Assembly (NCBI RefSeq): GCF_022750545.1
Contig: NZ_PUIC01000005.1
Span: forward strand, 376,281-440,280
Source: Caulobacter sp. CCUG 60055
GTDB taxonomy: Bacteria; Pseudomonadota; Alphaproteobacteria; Caulobacterales; Caulobacteraceae
Reading direction: 5' to 3'
Length of the DNA: 64,000 bases
Position 1 is the first letter of the stretch; every line of letters starts with the position of its first letter. Both the position numbers and the translations under genes were made by a program. This document shows, in pieces, positions 48,420 through 57,133 of the stretch. The notes beneath the pieces were generated by a model. It saw nothing but the letters and a program-made list of their open reading frames with translations, was not told the DNA's origin and searched no databases.

Positions 48420-48521
48420 TCAGGCGAGGGCCAGGGCGCCGGCGCTGATCATGCCGATCAGCAGGAGCATGAAAGAGCCGCTGCGGTCCAGCGCGCGTTC
48501 GAAGACAGACAGAACAGACAT
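48420..48521 (-). CDS. 33-residue single-pass membrane peptide opposite TetR gene
   Basis: ATG 48521 begins a 33-codon frame with TGA at 48420-48422. The product starts MSVLSVFERALDRSG, a short charged helix, and ends with a hydrophobic helix (FMLLLIGMISAGALALA). AAGGA lies eight bases before the ATG, an ideal site. It fills most of an otherwise empty 315-bp gap and faces a TetR gene across a dyad operator, which suggests that it is regulated by that repressor. I do not recognise a family. Peptides of this kind often modulate membrane transporters. Confidence 0.6.
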   Translation of the reverse strand: MSVLSVFERALDRSGSFMLLLIGMISAGALALA

Positions 48522-48586
48522 GGTCACGGTCCTTGGATTCGGTGGCGGCGCTGGTCGGTCCAGGCGCCGGCTCGATCTGAGCGTCG

Positions 48587-48608
48587 TTTAGATACGGCGT
48601 TATCTGAA
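48587..48608. promoter_or_regulatory. Candidate TetR operator
   Basis: An imperfect 22-bp dyad with arms TTTAGATACGG and CGTTATCTGAA; 8 of 11 positions are symmetric, with core AGATA-N6-TATCT. It is located between the 33-codon gene (start 48521) and the tetR-type gene (start 48660), the usual place for an operator shared by divergent genes. Confidence 0.55.
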
Positions 48609-48659
48609 CGCTGTCAAGATGATCTTTACGGCGTTCGGATTGGGGCGTAGGTTGACGTT

Positions 48660-49295
48660 ATGGACAACCTTGCAGCCCCCGCCGAGAACCGCCCCTACCA
48701 CCACGGCGACCTGCGCCGCGCCCTGGTGGCGGCGGCCCGGCGCATCCTGGAGAACGAGGGGCCGGCGGCGCTGTCGCTGCGGGCGGTGGCGCGCGAGGCC
48801 GGCGTCAGCCCAGCCGCGCCCTACCACCATTTCAAGGACAAGAACGAGCTCCTGGAGGCGGTGGCCCACGAGGGCTGGGAGGCGCTGGATGCGGCGATGA
48901 CCAAGGCCCGCGCCGACGCCAAGACCCCGCGCGAGCGGATGACCGCCCTGGGCGTCGGCTATGTATACTTCGCCCGCGACAACCCGGCGCTCTATCGCGT
49001 GATGTACGACCGTTCGCGCGACAAGGACGCCCTGCCCGACCATATGAACAAGTCGCCGGACAGCGCCTATTGCCAGGTGCGCGACACCATCCTCGAACGC
49101 ACCAGCGGCGACGCCCCCACCGACATCGACGTCGAGTTGTCCACCATCGCCGCCTGGTGCGCCGCCCATGGCCTGGCCGAGATGAGCGGCTTCAAGCAGT
49201 TCACGGCCCTCAAGGAGGCCCTGGGCGGCGAGGAGGCCTTCCTGCGGGCGGTGCTCGAACATCTGGGCATGTTCGCCAGGGTCAATGCCGACTAA
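48660..49295 (+). CDS. TetR/AcrR family transcriptional regulator
   Basis: A 211-residue repressor. The helix-turn-helix domain is residues 13-62 (HHGDLRRALVAAARRILENEG, LSLRAVAREAGVSPAAPYHHFKDKNELLEAVA). The C-terminal ligand domain is of the WHG/TetR_C_33 type (MTALGVGYVYFARDNPALYRVMYDR). It probably represses itself and the divergent small membrane gene through the dyad at 48587-48608. The ligand is unknown. gluQRS begins 9 bp downstream and may be co-transcribed. Confidence 0.9.
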   Translation: MDNLAAPAENRPYHHGDLRRALVAAARRILENEGPAALSLRAVAREAGVSPAAPYHHFKDKNELLEAVAHEGWEALDAAMTKARADAKTPRERMTALGVGYVYFARDNPALYRVMYDRSRDKDALPDHMNKSPDSAYCQVRDTILERTSGDAPTDIDVELSTIAAWCAAHGLAEMSGFKQFTALKEALGGEEAFLRAVLEHLGMFARVNAD

Positions 49296-49304
49296 ACAGG
49301 CGGC

Positions 49305-50168
49305 GTGAGCGCCCCCTTCGTCACCCGTTTCGCCCCCTCGCCCACCGGCCTGCTGCATCGCGGCCACGCCTTTTCGGCCATGGCGGCCGAGGCGGCGGCC
49401 AGGGCGGCCGGCGGGCGCTTCCTGCTGCGCATCGAGGATATCGACACGGCCCGCAGCCGGCCCGAGTTCGAGGCGGCGATCCTCGAGGACCTCGCTTGGC
49501 TGGGCCTGGACTGGGAGCGGCCGGTCCGCCGCCAGTCCGACCACCTGGCCGACTATCAGGCCGTCCTCGCGGCCCTGCGGGAACGGGGCCTGGTCTATCG
49601 CTGCTTCCGCACCCGCAAGGAGGTGCTGGACGAGATCGGCCGCGCCCCGCACGGCGCCGTCGAGACCTTTCGCGGCGCGCCCCTGCCCCCGGACGAAGAG
49701 GCTGCGCGCCTCGCCGCCGGCCGGCCCTTCGCCTGGCGGCTGTCGCTGGACGCGGCCAGGGCCGAGCTCGGCCCGGCCTGGGAGGCCCTGAGCTTCACGG
49801 AGGAAGGCGAGGGCCCCGGCGGCGAGCATGGCGTCATCCCCGCGCGGCCCGAACGGGCGGGCGACGTGGTGTTGGCCCGCAAGGACGTCGGCGTTGCCTA
49901 CCATCTGGCCGTCGCCCACGACGACGCGCTGCAGGGCGTGACCCACGTCATCCGCGGCGAGGACCTGTTCGAGGCCGCCCACGTCCAGCGCCTGATCCAG
50001 GCCCTGATGGGCTGGCCGGCGCCGACCTATCGCCACCACCGCCTGCTGACCGGGCCGGACGGCAAGCGCTTCGCCAAGCGCGACAAGGCCGAGACCTTGC
50101 GCGACATCCGGGCGCGAGGCGTCACGGCCGCCGCCCTGCGCGACGAACTGGGAGTTCCCGCCGCATGA
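49305..50168 (+). CDS. gluQRS: Glutamyl-queuosine tRNA(Asp) synthetase
   Basis: A 287-residue paralogue of the GluRS catalytic domain that attaches glutamate to the queuosine at position 34 of tRNA(Asp). FAPSPTGLLHRGHAFSA gives the HIGH-class motif, RIEDIDTARSRPEFE the amino acid site, and GKRFAKRDKAETL the KMSKS equivalent. It lacks the anticodon-binding domain, as expected. The zinc-binding C-x-C of E. coli GluQRS is reduced to one cysteine (YRCFRTR), so zinc is probably not bound. The start is GTG 49305, 9 bp after the TetR gene. Its stop overlaps the transporter start (ATGA). Confidence 0.92.
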   Translation: MSAPFVTRFAPSPTGLLHRGHAFSAMAAEAAARAAGGRFLLRIEDIDTARSRPEFEAAILEDLAWLGLDWERPVRRQSDHLADYQAVLAALRERGLVYRCFRTRKEVLDEIGRAPHGAVETFRGAPLPPDEEAARLAAGRPFAWRLSLDAARAELGPAWEALSFTEEGEGPGGEHGVIPARPERAGDVVLARKDVGVAYHLAVAHDDALQGVTHVIRGEDLFEAAHVQRLIQALMGWPAPTYRHHRLLTGPDGKRFAKRDKAETLRDIRARGVTAAALRDELGVPAA

Positions 50169-51067
50169 CCGCCGCCGCCTCCGTCGCCGCGCCGGACCGC
50201 GCCGACCGCCGAGCGCCGCTCGCGGCCCTGATCCTGGGCGCCTGCGCCATCGGCTTCGCTCCGGTGCTGGTGCGGCTGGCCGAGACCGGACCGGCCGCGG
50301 CCGGCTTCTGGCGGCTGGCCTTCGCCTTGCCGATGCTGGCCGTCCTGGCCGCCCGCGTCGACAAGGCCGCCTTCGCACCGCCGTCGCGGGCCATGCTGGC
50401 GGCCGGGCTGCTGTTCGCCGGGGACCTGGCCTTCTGGCACTACGGCATCCGCTACACCTCGGTGGCCAAGGCGACGGTGATGAGCAACCTGACGCCCGTC
50501 GTCGTCACCCTGGCCGCCTGGCTGGCGTTCCGCGAGCGGCCAAGGCGGCTGTTCCTGGCCGGGCTGGCCCTGGCCGTGGCCGGGGCGGCGGCGATGGCGC
50601 TGTCCAAGAGCAACCTGCCGGGCCGCGACCCGCCGCTGGGCGACGCGCTCTCCCTGGCCACCGCCTTCTGGTACGCGTTCTATTTCCTGGCCGTGCGCAA
50701 GGCCCGCGAACAGTCCTCCGCCTCGCGGGTGATGTTCTGGTCCAGCGCCGTCGGCGCGCCGATCCTGCTGGTCGTCGCCCTGGCCATGGGCGAGGACATC
50801 CTGCCGGCCGGCCCCGGCGGCTGGGCGGCCTGCCTGGGCCTGGGCGTCGCCCACGTGGTCGGCCAGGGCGCCATCGCCTGGGCCCTCGGGCGGCTGCCGA
50901 CGGCCACCGCCTCGGTGGTGGTGCTGGTCCAGCCGGTGGTGGCGGCGCTGCTCGGCTGGCTGCTGTTCGCCGAGCGGCTGACCCCGGTCCAGGCGCTCGG
51001 CGGCGCGGCGGCCCTGGCCGGCGTGGCGTTCGCGCAGTGGGCGGCGGGACGCAAGGCGGCGAGCTAG
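50165..51067 (+). CDS. EamA/DMT family transporter
   Basis: A 300-residue membrane protein with ten predicted helices in two EamA repeats: the first has FAPVLVRLAETGPAAAGFWRLAF and SNLTPVVVTLAAWLAFRER, the second ALSLATAFWYAFYFLAVRKAR and LVQPVVAALLGWLLFAERLTPVQALGG. Family members export metabolites or amino acids; the cargo is unknown. ATG 50165 overlaps the gluQRS stop, so they are translationally coupled. Together with the TetR gene they may form a three-gene unit. Confidence 0.88.
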   Translation: MTAAASVAAPDRADRRAPLAALILGACAIGFAPVLVRLAETGPAAAGFWRLAFALPMLAVLAARVDKAAFAPPSRAMLAAGLLFAGDLAFWHYGIRYTSVAKATVMSNLTPVVVTLAAWLAFRERPRRLFLAGLALAVAGAAAMALSKSNLPGRDPPLGDALSLATAFWYAFYFLAVRKAREQSSASRVMFWSSAVGAPILLVVALAMGEDILPAGPGGWAACLGLGVAHVVGQGAIAWALGRLPTATASVVVLVQPVVAALLGWLLFAERLTPVQALGGAAALAGVAFAQWAAGRKAAS

Positions 51068-51095
51068 TCCGCCGTCCCGATCCGCCGGCCGACGC

Positions 51096-52388
51096 TCATC
51101 GCGGCGGCGGCCTCGAAACCCGGCCCGCCGCGACGGCCAGCACGTCGTCGCAGCCGCCGCCATGGCCGATCCTCTCGACAAGGCTCCGGCAAAGCCGCCC
51201 GGCCGAGGCCGGGTCCCCCGACCGCGCCAGCAGGCGGGCGAGGCCGCTGGTGGCGGCCGGCTGCAGCGGCGACAGGCCCAGCACCCGGCGGTACCACAGC
51301 TCGGCCTGCTGTCCGGCGCCCAGGGCGGCGTAGCGGTCGGCGATCAGCACGCCGAAGTCAGCGTACCAGGGCCGGATGCGCGACGACTGCCGGTCGTAGA
51401 CGCGGGTCATGGCCTCGAAGGCCCGTTCCAGATAGCGCAGGCTGGCCGGATGGTCGCCGCGCATCTCGGCCAAATCGCCGAGCTCGACCAGGGCCGTCCA
51501 GGCGTCGGGGTCCAGGGCCGCGGCGCGACGATAGGCGCGCTCGGCCTCGTCGAAGCGGCCCTGGGCGGCGAGGACCAGGCCGAGGGCGCCCTGGGCCGAG
51601 GCGTCGCGGGGCGCCAGCCTGACCGCCTGCCCGGCCAGGGCCAGGGCCCGCGACAGCCGCGCGCGGGCCGGCGGCGTCGACAGCCGTCCCTGGGCGATGG
51701 CCCCCGCCAGGTCGGTGGACGGCAAGGGCGGGGCGGCCGCGTCGTTCGGCCAGCGCAGAGTCTTCTGCACCAGGGCCTCGGCCAGGCCGGCGAGGGCCGG
51801 CGCATGGTCCGGGCGGTCGGCGAGCACCCGCTCGTACAGGGCGATGGCGGCCTCGTTGTCGGCCCGGGTGAACTGGTAATAGAAATCGTCGGCGCGGCGG
51901 GTCAGCGCCGCCGCCGAGGCCTGCCCCGGCGCTCGTGCGTCCTGACGCCAAGCCAGGCCGGCGCCCGCCAGGACCACCAGCACGGCGCCCGCCGCGGCGA
52001 CCGCCGGCCGCCGCCATATGGGCCGGACGGCGGGGCGTGGCCGCCGATCGTCGAGCGGCGTCCGCGTCACCGGGGCGATCAGGCGATAGCCACGCTTGGG
52101 AATGGTTTCGATGAACCGCGGCGCCTTGGGATCGTCAGACAGGACGCCGCGCAGCTTCCAGACGCAGCGGGCCAGGGCGTCGTCGCCGACGGTCAGGCCC
52201 GGCCACAGCGCGGCCAGCAGTTCGGCCTTGGACAACACCGCCTCGGGCCGCGAGGCGAGCAGGACCAAGAGGTCCATGACCTTGGGCTCGACCGGCCGGC
52301 GTTCGCCGTCGCGGCTGAGCGTCCCGGCGGCGTGGTCGGCGGTCCAGCCGCCGACCGTGAGCATGGATTCAGCGCCCGTCGCCGTCAT
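51096..52388 (-). CDS. Membrane-anchored winged-helix regulator with TPR domain (CadC/ToxR-like)
   Basis: A 430-residue one-component regulator. The OmpR/PhoB-type DNA-binding domain is residues 10-108 (VEPKVMDLLVLLASRPEAVLSKAELLAALWP, IETIPKRGYRLIAPV), a membrane helix spans about 129-147, and tetratricopeptide-like repeats fill about 190-410 on the other side. There is no kinase phosphoacceptor domain. Proteins of this plan bind DNA from the membrane in response to periplasmic signals. It is divergent from an S41 protease gene with a 112-bp gap, so that protease is the likely target. Confidence 0.87.
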   Translation of the reverse strand: MTATGAESMLTVGGWTADHAAGTLSRDGERRPVEPKVMDLLVLLASRPEAVLSKAELLAALWPGLTVGDDALARCVWKLRGVLSDDPKAPRFIETIPKRGYRLIAPVTRTPLDDRRPRPAVRPIWRRPAVAAAGAVLVVLAGAGLAWRQDARAPGQASAAALTRRADDFYYQFTRADNEAAIALYERVLADRPDHAPALAGLAEALVQKTLRWPNDAAAPPLPSTDLAGAIAQGRLSTPPARARLSRALALAGQAVRLAPRDASAQGALGLVLAAQGRFDEAERAYRRAAALDPDAWTALVELGDLAEMRGDHPASLRYLERAFEAMTRVYDRQSSRIRPWYADFGVLIADRYAALGAGQQAELWYRRVLGLSPLQPAATSGLARLLARSGDPASAGRLCRSLVERIGHGGGCDDVLAVAAGRVSRPPPR

Positions 52389-52500
52389 CGGCGGTCCTCC
52401 AGGAGGAAATGGTCGGGAAAAAGGGAGCCGCCGGTCATGGCCGCCGCCCGCGCCCGGGCTAAGCTCCCCGCACGCCGGTTACGAAGGGGAAAAAGGCTCG

Positions 52501-54036
52501 ATGATCCGATCTGCATGCCGTTCATCGCGGCGTTCCCTTCTCGCGCCCCTGTTCGCCGCGCCCCTGTTCGCCGCCGTGCTGGCGGCCACGCCCGCCGGGG
52601 CGGCCGAAGCGCCGTCCCATCCGGCCACCATAAGCGCCGCCGACGCCCGCGACGACCTCCGCCAGCTGTACGCCACCCTGCAGGCCTCGCATTTCGACCT
52701 CTACGCCCGGGTGTCCAAGGCCGACTATGACCGGCTCTATCGGCGGACCCTGGCCGAGATCCGGGGCCCGGCGACCTACGCCGAGACGGCGGTCCGGTTT
52801 CAACGCTTCGTCGCCTTCGGCAAGGTCGCCCACGCCCGGATCGACGCCATCTACGCCCTGTTCGACCAGCACATGGCAGGCGGCGGCAAGGCCTTCCCGC
52901 TGTTGATCCGGGTGGTCGGGGACAAGGTCCTGGTCGCCGACAACCGCAGCGGGTCGGATCAGGTGCGACGCGGCGACGAGATCACGGCGCTGGACGGCCG
53001 GCCGATCGGCGAGTGGCTGGTCCTGTGCGGGCGCGACCTGTCGGCGGACACCCCCTACATGGCCCACGCCCTGATGGAGCTCGACCTGCCGATGCTGCTG
53101 TGGCTCGAACGGGGCCCGGTCGAGCGGTTCGAGGTCGCCATACGACGGGCCGACGGCCAAGTCGCCAAGCTCGACTTGCCGGCGCGGACGGCCGCCGAGA
53201 TGAAGGCCGCCGCCAAGGCCGAGCCCGCCGTGCTCGCCCGCGACGCCAACGCGCGCGTCGCGCGCATGCTGCCGGACCACGTCGCCTATCTGCAGCCCGG
53301 CCCCTTCTACAACAGCGCGCCCGGGGCCGTGGACGAATACGACAACAGCGCCTTCCGCGCCTTCGTCGACGGCGCGTTCCAGGACTTCCTGGCGGCGGGG
53401 GCGACCAGCCTGATCATCGACCTCCGCGACAATCCCGGCGGCGACAGCTCGTTCAGCGACCTGATGGTGCGCTGGTTCGCCGACCGTCCTTTCCGGTTCA
53501 ACGCCTCGTTCCGGATCAAGGTCAGCGCGGCGGCCGTCGCCGCCAACGCCAAGCGCGTCGCCCTGGCGCCCGACGACGGCTCCAGCGTTTCGGCCCGCTA
53601 CGCGGCGGCCTACGCCAAGGCCAGGCCCGGCCAGGTGATCGCCTTCGACGATGCGCCCACCCCGCCCAAGCCCGAGCCCCGGTTCAAAGGCGCGGTCTAT
53701 GCGCTGATCAACCGCAACAGCTACTCCAACACCGTCGCCGTGGCCGCCACGATGCAGGACTATCGTCTGGGTCGGGTGATCGGCGAGGAGACGTCCGACC
53801 TCGCCACCACCTACGGCGCCATGGAGACCTTCACCCTGGCGCACAGCGGCCTGGTCGTGGGCTTCCCCAAGGCGCGGATCGTCCGGCCCGACGGCGACCT
53901 GACGCCCCGGGGCGTGGTTCCCGACCTGGCCATCGCGACCCCGCCGGTCGAAGGCGTCGACGACCCGGTCCTGACGGCGGCGATCGACCTCGCCCGCCGG
54001 CGCGGGCCGCCCGTTCAGGCTGGCCGGTCCCAGTAG
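52501..54036 (+). CDS. Secreted S41 family peptidase
   Basis: A 511-residue exported protein. The signal peptide covers about residues 1-34 (ending AGA). A PDZ-like region (VADNRSGSDQVRRGDEITALDGRPIGEWL) precedes the S41 core: LIIDLRDNPGGDSSFS near 310, NRNSYSN at 404-410 with the likely nucleophile S409 or S407, and RVIGEETSDLATTYG. It is of the tricorn-like/C-terminal processing type, but the lysine of CtpA is not obvious. ATG 52501 was chosen at the start of the signal peptide. It overlaps the convergent GNAT gene by 22 bp at the 3' end. Confidence 0.82.
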   Translation: MIRSACRSSRRSLLAPLFAAPLFAAVLAATPAGAAEAPSHPATISAADARDDLRQLYATLQASHFDLYARVSKADYDRLYRRTLAEIRGPATYAETAVRFQRFVAFGKVAHARIDAIYALFDQHMAGGGKAFPLLIRVVGDKVLVADNRSGSDQVRRGDEITALDGRPIGEWLVLCGRDLSADTPYMAHALMELDLPMLLWLERGPVERFEVAIRRADGQVAKLDLPARTAAEMKAAAKAEPAVLARDANARVARMLPDHVAYLQPGPFYNSAPGAVDEYDNSAFRAFVDGAFQDFLAAGATSLIIDLRDNPGGDSSFSDLMVRWFADRPFRFNASFRIKVSAAAVAANAKRVALAPDDGSSVSARYAAAYAKARPGQVIAFDDAPTPPKPEPRFKGAVYALINRNSYSNTVAVAATMQDYRLGRVIGEETSDLATTYGAMETFTLAHSGLVVGFPKARIVRPDGDLTPRGVVPDLAIATPPVEGVDDPVLTAAIDLARRRGPPVQAGRSQ

Positions 54037-54749
54037 CGATAGGCGTAGGCGGTCTCGAACCCCAGGCCGCGATAGAGGCCGACGGCCGGCGCGTTGGCGG
54101 CCTCGACCTGAAGGTAGGCGCGGCGGGCCCCGGCGGCGGTCGCGGCGGCGAACAGGCCGTCCAGGATGCGGCGGGCCAGGCCCTGACGGCGGCGGTCCGG
54201 AGCGGTGCGCATGGCGAAGACGCCGGCCCAGTCGCCCTCGACCGCGCAGGCGCCGATGGCGGCGGGGCTCTCCTGGACGTCGATGCGGGCGAAGAAACGC
54301 GGCGGGGCGATACGCTCCAGGGCCTCGATCCGCTCGCGGGCGTCGCCGGGATCGTGAGCGGTGGCCGAGAACACCGACAGGAAGCCGTCGTCCAGCCGGT
54401 CCGAAACCGGCGCGGCGGCCGCCTCGCCCGCCGGCAGGGCGGCGGTCATCATCAAGGTCTCGGTGCGGGGCCGGTAGCCGCGCGCGGCCAGCACGGCGGC
54501 GAGGTCGGCGGGCGCCGTCGCGCCGTCGGCCAGCTTGAAGACCGGCGGCAAGCCCCGCGCCGCGTACCAGGCCTCAACCGCCGCGACGGCGGCGCCCGGC
54601 GGGCGGTCCGGCTCGCCCAAAGGCCAGCAGGCGTTCAGCCGGCCCGAGAAGCCGTCGGCCGCATGAAGGCGCCAGCCGCCCAGGTCGGAGCGTCGCGCCG
54701 AGGGCCAGGCGCGGGCGGCGACCGGCTCCAGGATCGCCGGATCGTCCAC
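54015..54749 (-). CDS. GNAT family N-acetyltransferase
   Basis: A 244-residue GNAT with a degenerate N-terminal domain (WRLHAADGFSGRLNACWPLGEPD) and a C-terminal catalytic domain. The acetyl-CoA motif is FAMRTAPDRRRQGLARRILDGL near residues 177-198, followed by AYLQVEAANAPAVGLYRGLGFE. The substrate is unknown. The start is GTG 54749, nine bases from the stop of the upstream TlpA-like gene on the same strand, so they form an operon. Its 3' end overlaps the convergent S41 peptidase gene by 22 bp. Confidence 0.85.
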   Translation of the reverse strand: MDDPAILEPVAARAWPSARRSDLGGWRLHAADGFSGRLNACWPLGEPDRPPGAAVAAVEAWYAARGLPPVFKLADGATAPADLAAVLAARGYRPRTETLMMTAALPAGEAAAAPVSDRLDDGFLSVFSATAHDPGDARERIEALERIAPPRFFARIDVQESPAAIGACAVEGDWAGVFAMRTAPDRRRQGLARRILDGLFAAATAAGARRAYLQVEAANAPAVGLYRGLGFETAYAYRYWDRPA

Positions 54750-54757
54750 CCCGGCCT

Positions 54758-55384
54758 TCAGCCCTTCTCGGCCAGCAGGCGGTCGATCAGGGCGCGGGCC
54801 TCCTTGCTCGACCAGTCGGCGCCGCCGCCCAGGCGGGCCCGTTCGACCCCCTTGCGGTCATAGATGATGGTGGTCGGGAAGCCCTCGGGCTTGGGGTCGA
54901 TGCCGAAGGTCAGCTTGTAGCCGGGATCGCGATAGACCTTCAGCGGCGGGGCCTTGGCGATGTCCTCGACGACGAGGTTGTCGTCCTCGGGCTTGTCGAC
55001 GCTGACGGCGACCACCTGCACCGGCTGGGCGGCGTAGGCGGCCTGGAGCTTGCCCAGGGTCGGCATCTCCTGCTTGCAGGGCGCGCACCAGGTGGCCCAC
55101 AGGTTCAGCACCACCACCTGGCCGCGGAAATCGGACAGCGCCACCGACTTGCCCTGGCCGTCGGTGAACGGCGTGGTCGGGGCCATGCCGGGCGATTTGG
55201 GGAATTCGATCTTGGCCAGGGCGCCGGTTTTCAAATCATGCAGGTCGGCCTTGCCTGGATGTTTGAACGAAGCGACCGCGATGACGTATAGAACCGCCGC
55301 GGCGCCGACCAGGGCGACGCCCCACAGCAGGTATCGCAGCAGATCCGGCTTGGGTTTCTTCGCCGGATTTTGGATGTCGCTCAT
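54758..55384 (-). CDS. TlpA-family membrane-anchored thioredoxin
   Basis: A 208-residue thiol:disulfide oxidoreductase. A cytosolic N-terminus is followed by a membrane anchor ([21 protein letters not shown], about residues 15-36) and a periplasmic thioredoxin fold with the redox motif W-C-A-P-C in [15 protein letters not shown] near 107. The late [11 protein letters not shown] carries the cis-proline. Relatives reduce disulfides for cytochrome c maturation or other envelope proteins. Its ATG directly abuts the argH ATG on the other strand (CATATG at 55382-55387). argH-tlpA divergence is common in alphaproteobacteria. Confidence 0.9.
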   Translation of the reverse strand: MSDIQNPAKKPKPDLLRYLLWGVALVGAAAVLYVIAVASFKHPGKADLHDLKTGALAKIEFPKSPGMAPTTPFTDGQGKSVALSDFRGQVVVLNLWATWCAPCKQEMPTLGKLQAAYAAQPVQVVAVSVDKPEDDNLVVEDIAKAPPLKVYRDPGYKLTFGIDPKPEGFPTTIIYDRKGVERARLGGGADWSSKEARALIDRLLAEKG

Positions 55385-56812
55385 ATGACCAAGACCCCTT
55401 CTGACGCGTCCGCCCAAGCCCACGCGGCCGGCGACGGCCAAGCGATGTGGGGCGGGCGGTTCTCCACCAAGCCGGCCGAACTGATGCAGGCGATCAACGT
55501 CTCCATCGGCTTCGACAAGCGCCTCGCCGCCCAGGACCTGGCCGGCTCCAAGGCGCACGCGGCGATGTTGGCCAAGGTCGGCGTCATTTCAAGCGCCGAC
55601 GAGGCCGCCATCCAGAACGGCCTGTCGCAGATCGAGGCCGAGATCGCAAACGGAACCTTCCCGTTCCGCGACGAATACGAAGACATCCATATGAACGTCG
55701 AGGCGCGCCTGCGCGAGCTGATCGGCGCGGCGTCCGGGCGGCTGCACACCGCCCGCTCGCGCAACGACCAGGTGGCCCTCGACTTCCGCCTGTGGGTGCG
55801 CGAAGCGTGCGACCGCTCGGCGGCGCAGGTCCGCACCCTGCAGGCCGCGCTGCTGGCCAAGGCCGAGGCCCACGCCGACGCCATCATGCCGGGCTTCACC
55901 CACCTGCAGCCGGCCCAGCCGGTGACCTTCGGCCACCACCTGATGGCCTATGTCGAGATGTTCGGCCGCGACGCCTCGCGCTTCGTCGACGCCCGCGCGC
56001 GGATGAACGAAAGCCCGCTGGGCGCGGCGGCCCTGGCCGGCTCGCCCTTCCCCATCGACCGCCACATGACCGCGGCGGCCCTGGGCTTCGAGCGGCCGAC
56101 CGCCAATTCGCTGGACAGCGTCTCGTCGCGCGACTTCGCCCTGGAGGCGCTGTCGGCGGCCTCGATCTGCGCCACCCACCTGTCGCGCCTGGCCGAAGAG
56201 ATCGTGATCTGGACCACGCCGCAATTCGGCTTCATCAAGCTCAGCGACGCCTTCACCACCGGCTCGTCGATCATGCCGCAGAAGCGCAACCCGGACGCCG
56301 CCGAGCTGGTTCGCGCCAAGGTCGGACGGATCCTCGGCTCGCTGACCAGCCTGATGGTGGTGATGAAGGGCCTGCCGCTGGCCTATTCCAAGGACATGCA
56401 GGAGGACAAGGAGCCGGTTTTCGTCGCCTTCGACTCGCTGGAGCTGGCCCTGAACGCGATGGCCGGCATGGTCGCCGACCTCGAGCCCGTGCGCGAGCGC
56501 ATGGCCGCCGCCGCCGGGGCGGGCTTCTCGACCGCCACCGATCTGGCCGACTGGTTGGTGCGGACGCTGGACCTGCCGTTCCGCGAGGCGCACCATGTCA
56601 CCGGCGCTGCGGTCAAACGCGCCGAGACGCTGGGGACCGACCTGCCGGGCCTGCCGCTGTCCGAACTTCAGGCGATCGAGCCTCGGATCACGGCGGAGGT
56701 CTTTCAGGTGCTGACGCCGGAGGCCTCGGCCGCCAGTCGCATGAGCTACGGCGGAACCGCGCCCGCCCAGGTGCGCGCGCAGATTCAGCGTTGGAAGGAC
56801 CAACTGAAATGA
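55385..56812 (+). CDS. argH: Argininosuccinate lyase
   Basis: A 475-residue lyase that splits argininosuccinate into arginine and fumarate. Landmarks are MWGGRF near residue 21, [17 protein letters not shown] near 121, the [14 protein letters not shown] region near 175, and the fumarase/aspartase signature [13 protein letters not shown] at 293-305 with the catalytic serine. It starts at ATG 55385 directly against the tlpA-like start on the other strand, so its promoter must lie inside that gene. Its stop overlaps the start of the small lipoprotein (ATGA), and lysA follows. Confidence 0.95.
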   Translation: MTKTPSDASAQAHAAGDGQAMWGGRFSTKPAELMQAINVSIGFDKRLAAQDLAGSKAHAAMLAKVGVISSADEAAIQNGLSQIEAEIANGTFPFRDEYEDIHMNVEARLRELIGAASGRLHTARSRNDQVALDFRLWVREACDRSAAQVRTLQAALLAKAEAHADAIMPGFTHLQPAQPVTFGHHLMAYVEMFGRDASRFVDARARMNESPLGAAALAGSPFPIDRHMTAAALGFERPTANSLDSVSSRDFALEALSAASICATHLSRLAEEIVIWTTPQFGFIKLSDAFTTGSSIMPQKRNPDAAELVRAKVGRILGSLTSLMVVMKGLPLAYSKDMQEDKEPVFVAFDSLELALNAMAGMVADLEPVRERMAAAAGAGFSTATDLADWLVRTLDLPFREAHHVTGAAVKRAETLGTDLPGLPLSELQAIEPRITAEVFQVLTPEASAASRMSYGGTAPAQVRAQIQRWKDQLK

Positions 56813-57123
56813 AGCGCACCCTCGTCCTGTCGGCCGCCGTCATGATCGCCGCCGCCGGCCTGTCGGCCTGCGGCAAGGTCGGCGAGCTGGAGCAGCCGGC
56901 GCCCCTGTGGGGGGCCCAGGCCAAGGCCGACTACGCCAAGAAGAAGGCCGAGCAGGAAGCCCGCAACCGCGCCGCCGCCGAACAGCGCAACAAGCCGGCC
57001 CTGCCCAGCCAGCCGGGCGCCATCACCGACCCGGCCAACGTGCCGGCCACCACCCACGACGCGCCCCTGCCCAGCACCAACGACCCGTTCGGCAAGTCGC
57101 CCAACCTCAACGGCCCGGGCTGA
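56809..57123 (+). CDS. Small lipoprotein, LptM (YifL)-like
   Basis: A 104-residue lipoprotein with a signal peptide and the lipobox L-S-A-C; the mature protein starts [10 protein letters not shown]. LptM/YifL lipoproteins, encoded next to lysA in many proteobacteria, begin CG-x-K/x-G-x-L and help mature the LPS translocon LptD. Here the gene is between argH and lysA and overlaps argH by 4 bp, which is the typical place. The rest is a charged helix ([22 protein letters not shown]) and a Pro-rich tail, longer than E. coli LptM. The LptM call is based on motif and context. Confidence 0.72.
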   Translation: MKRTLVLSAAVMIAAAGLSACGKVGELEQPAPLWGAQAKADYAKKKAEQEARNRAAAEQRNKPALPSQPGAITDPANVPATTHDAPLPSTNDPFGKSPNLNGPG

Positions 57124-57133
57124 GCGGCGGGGC

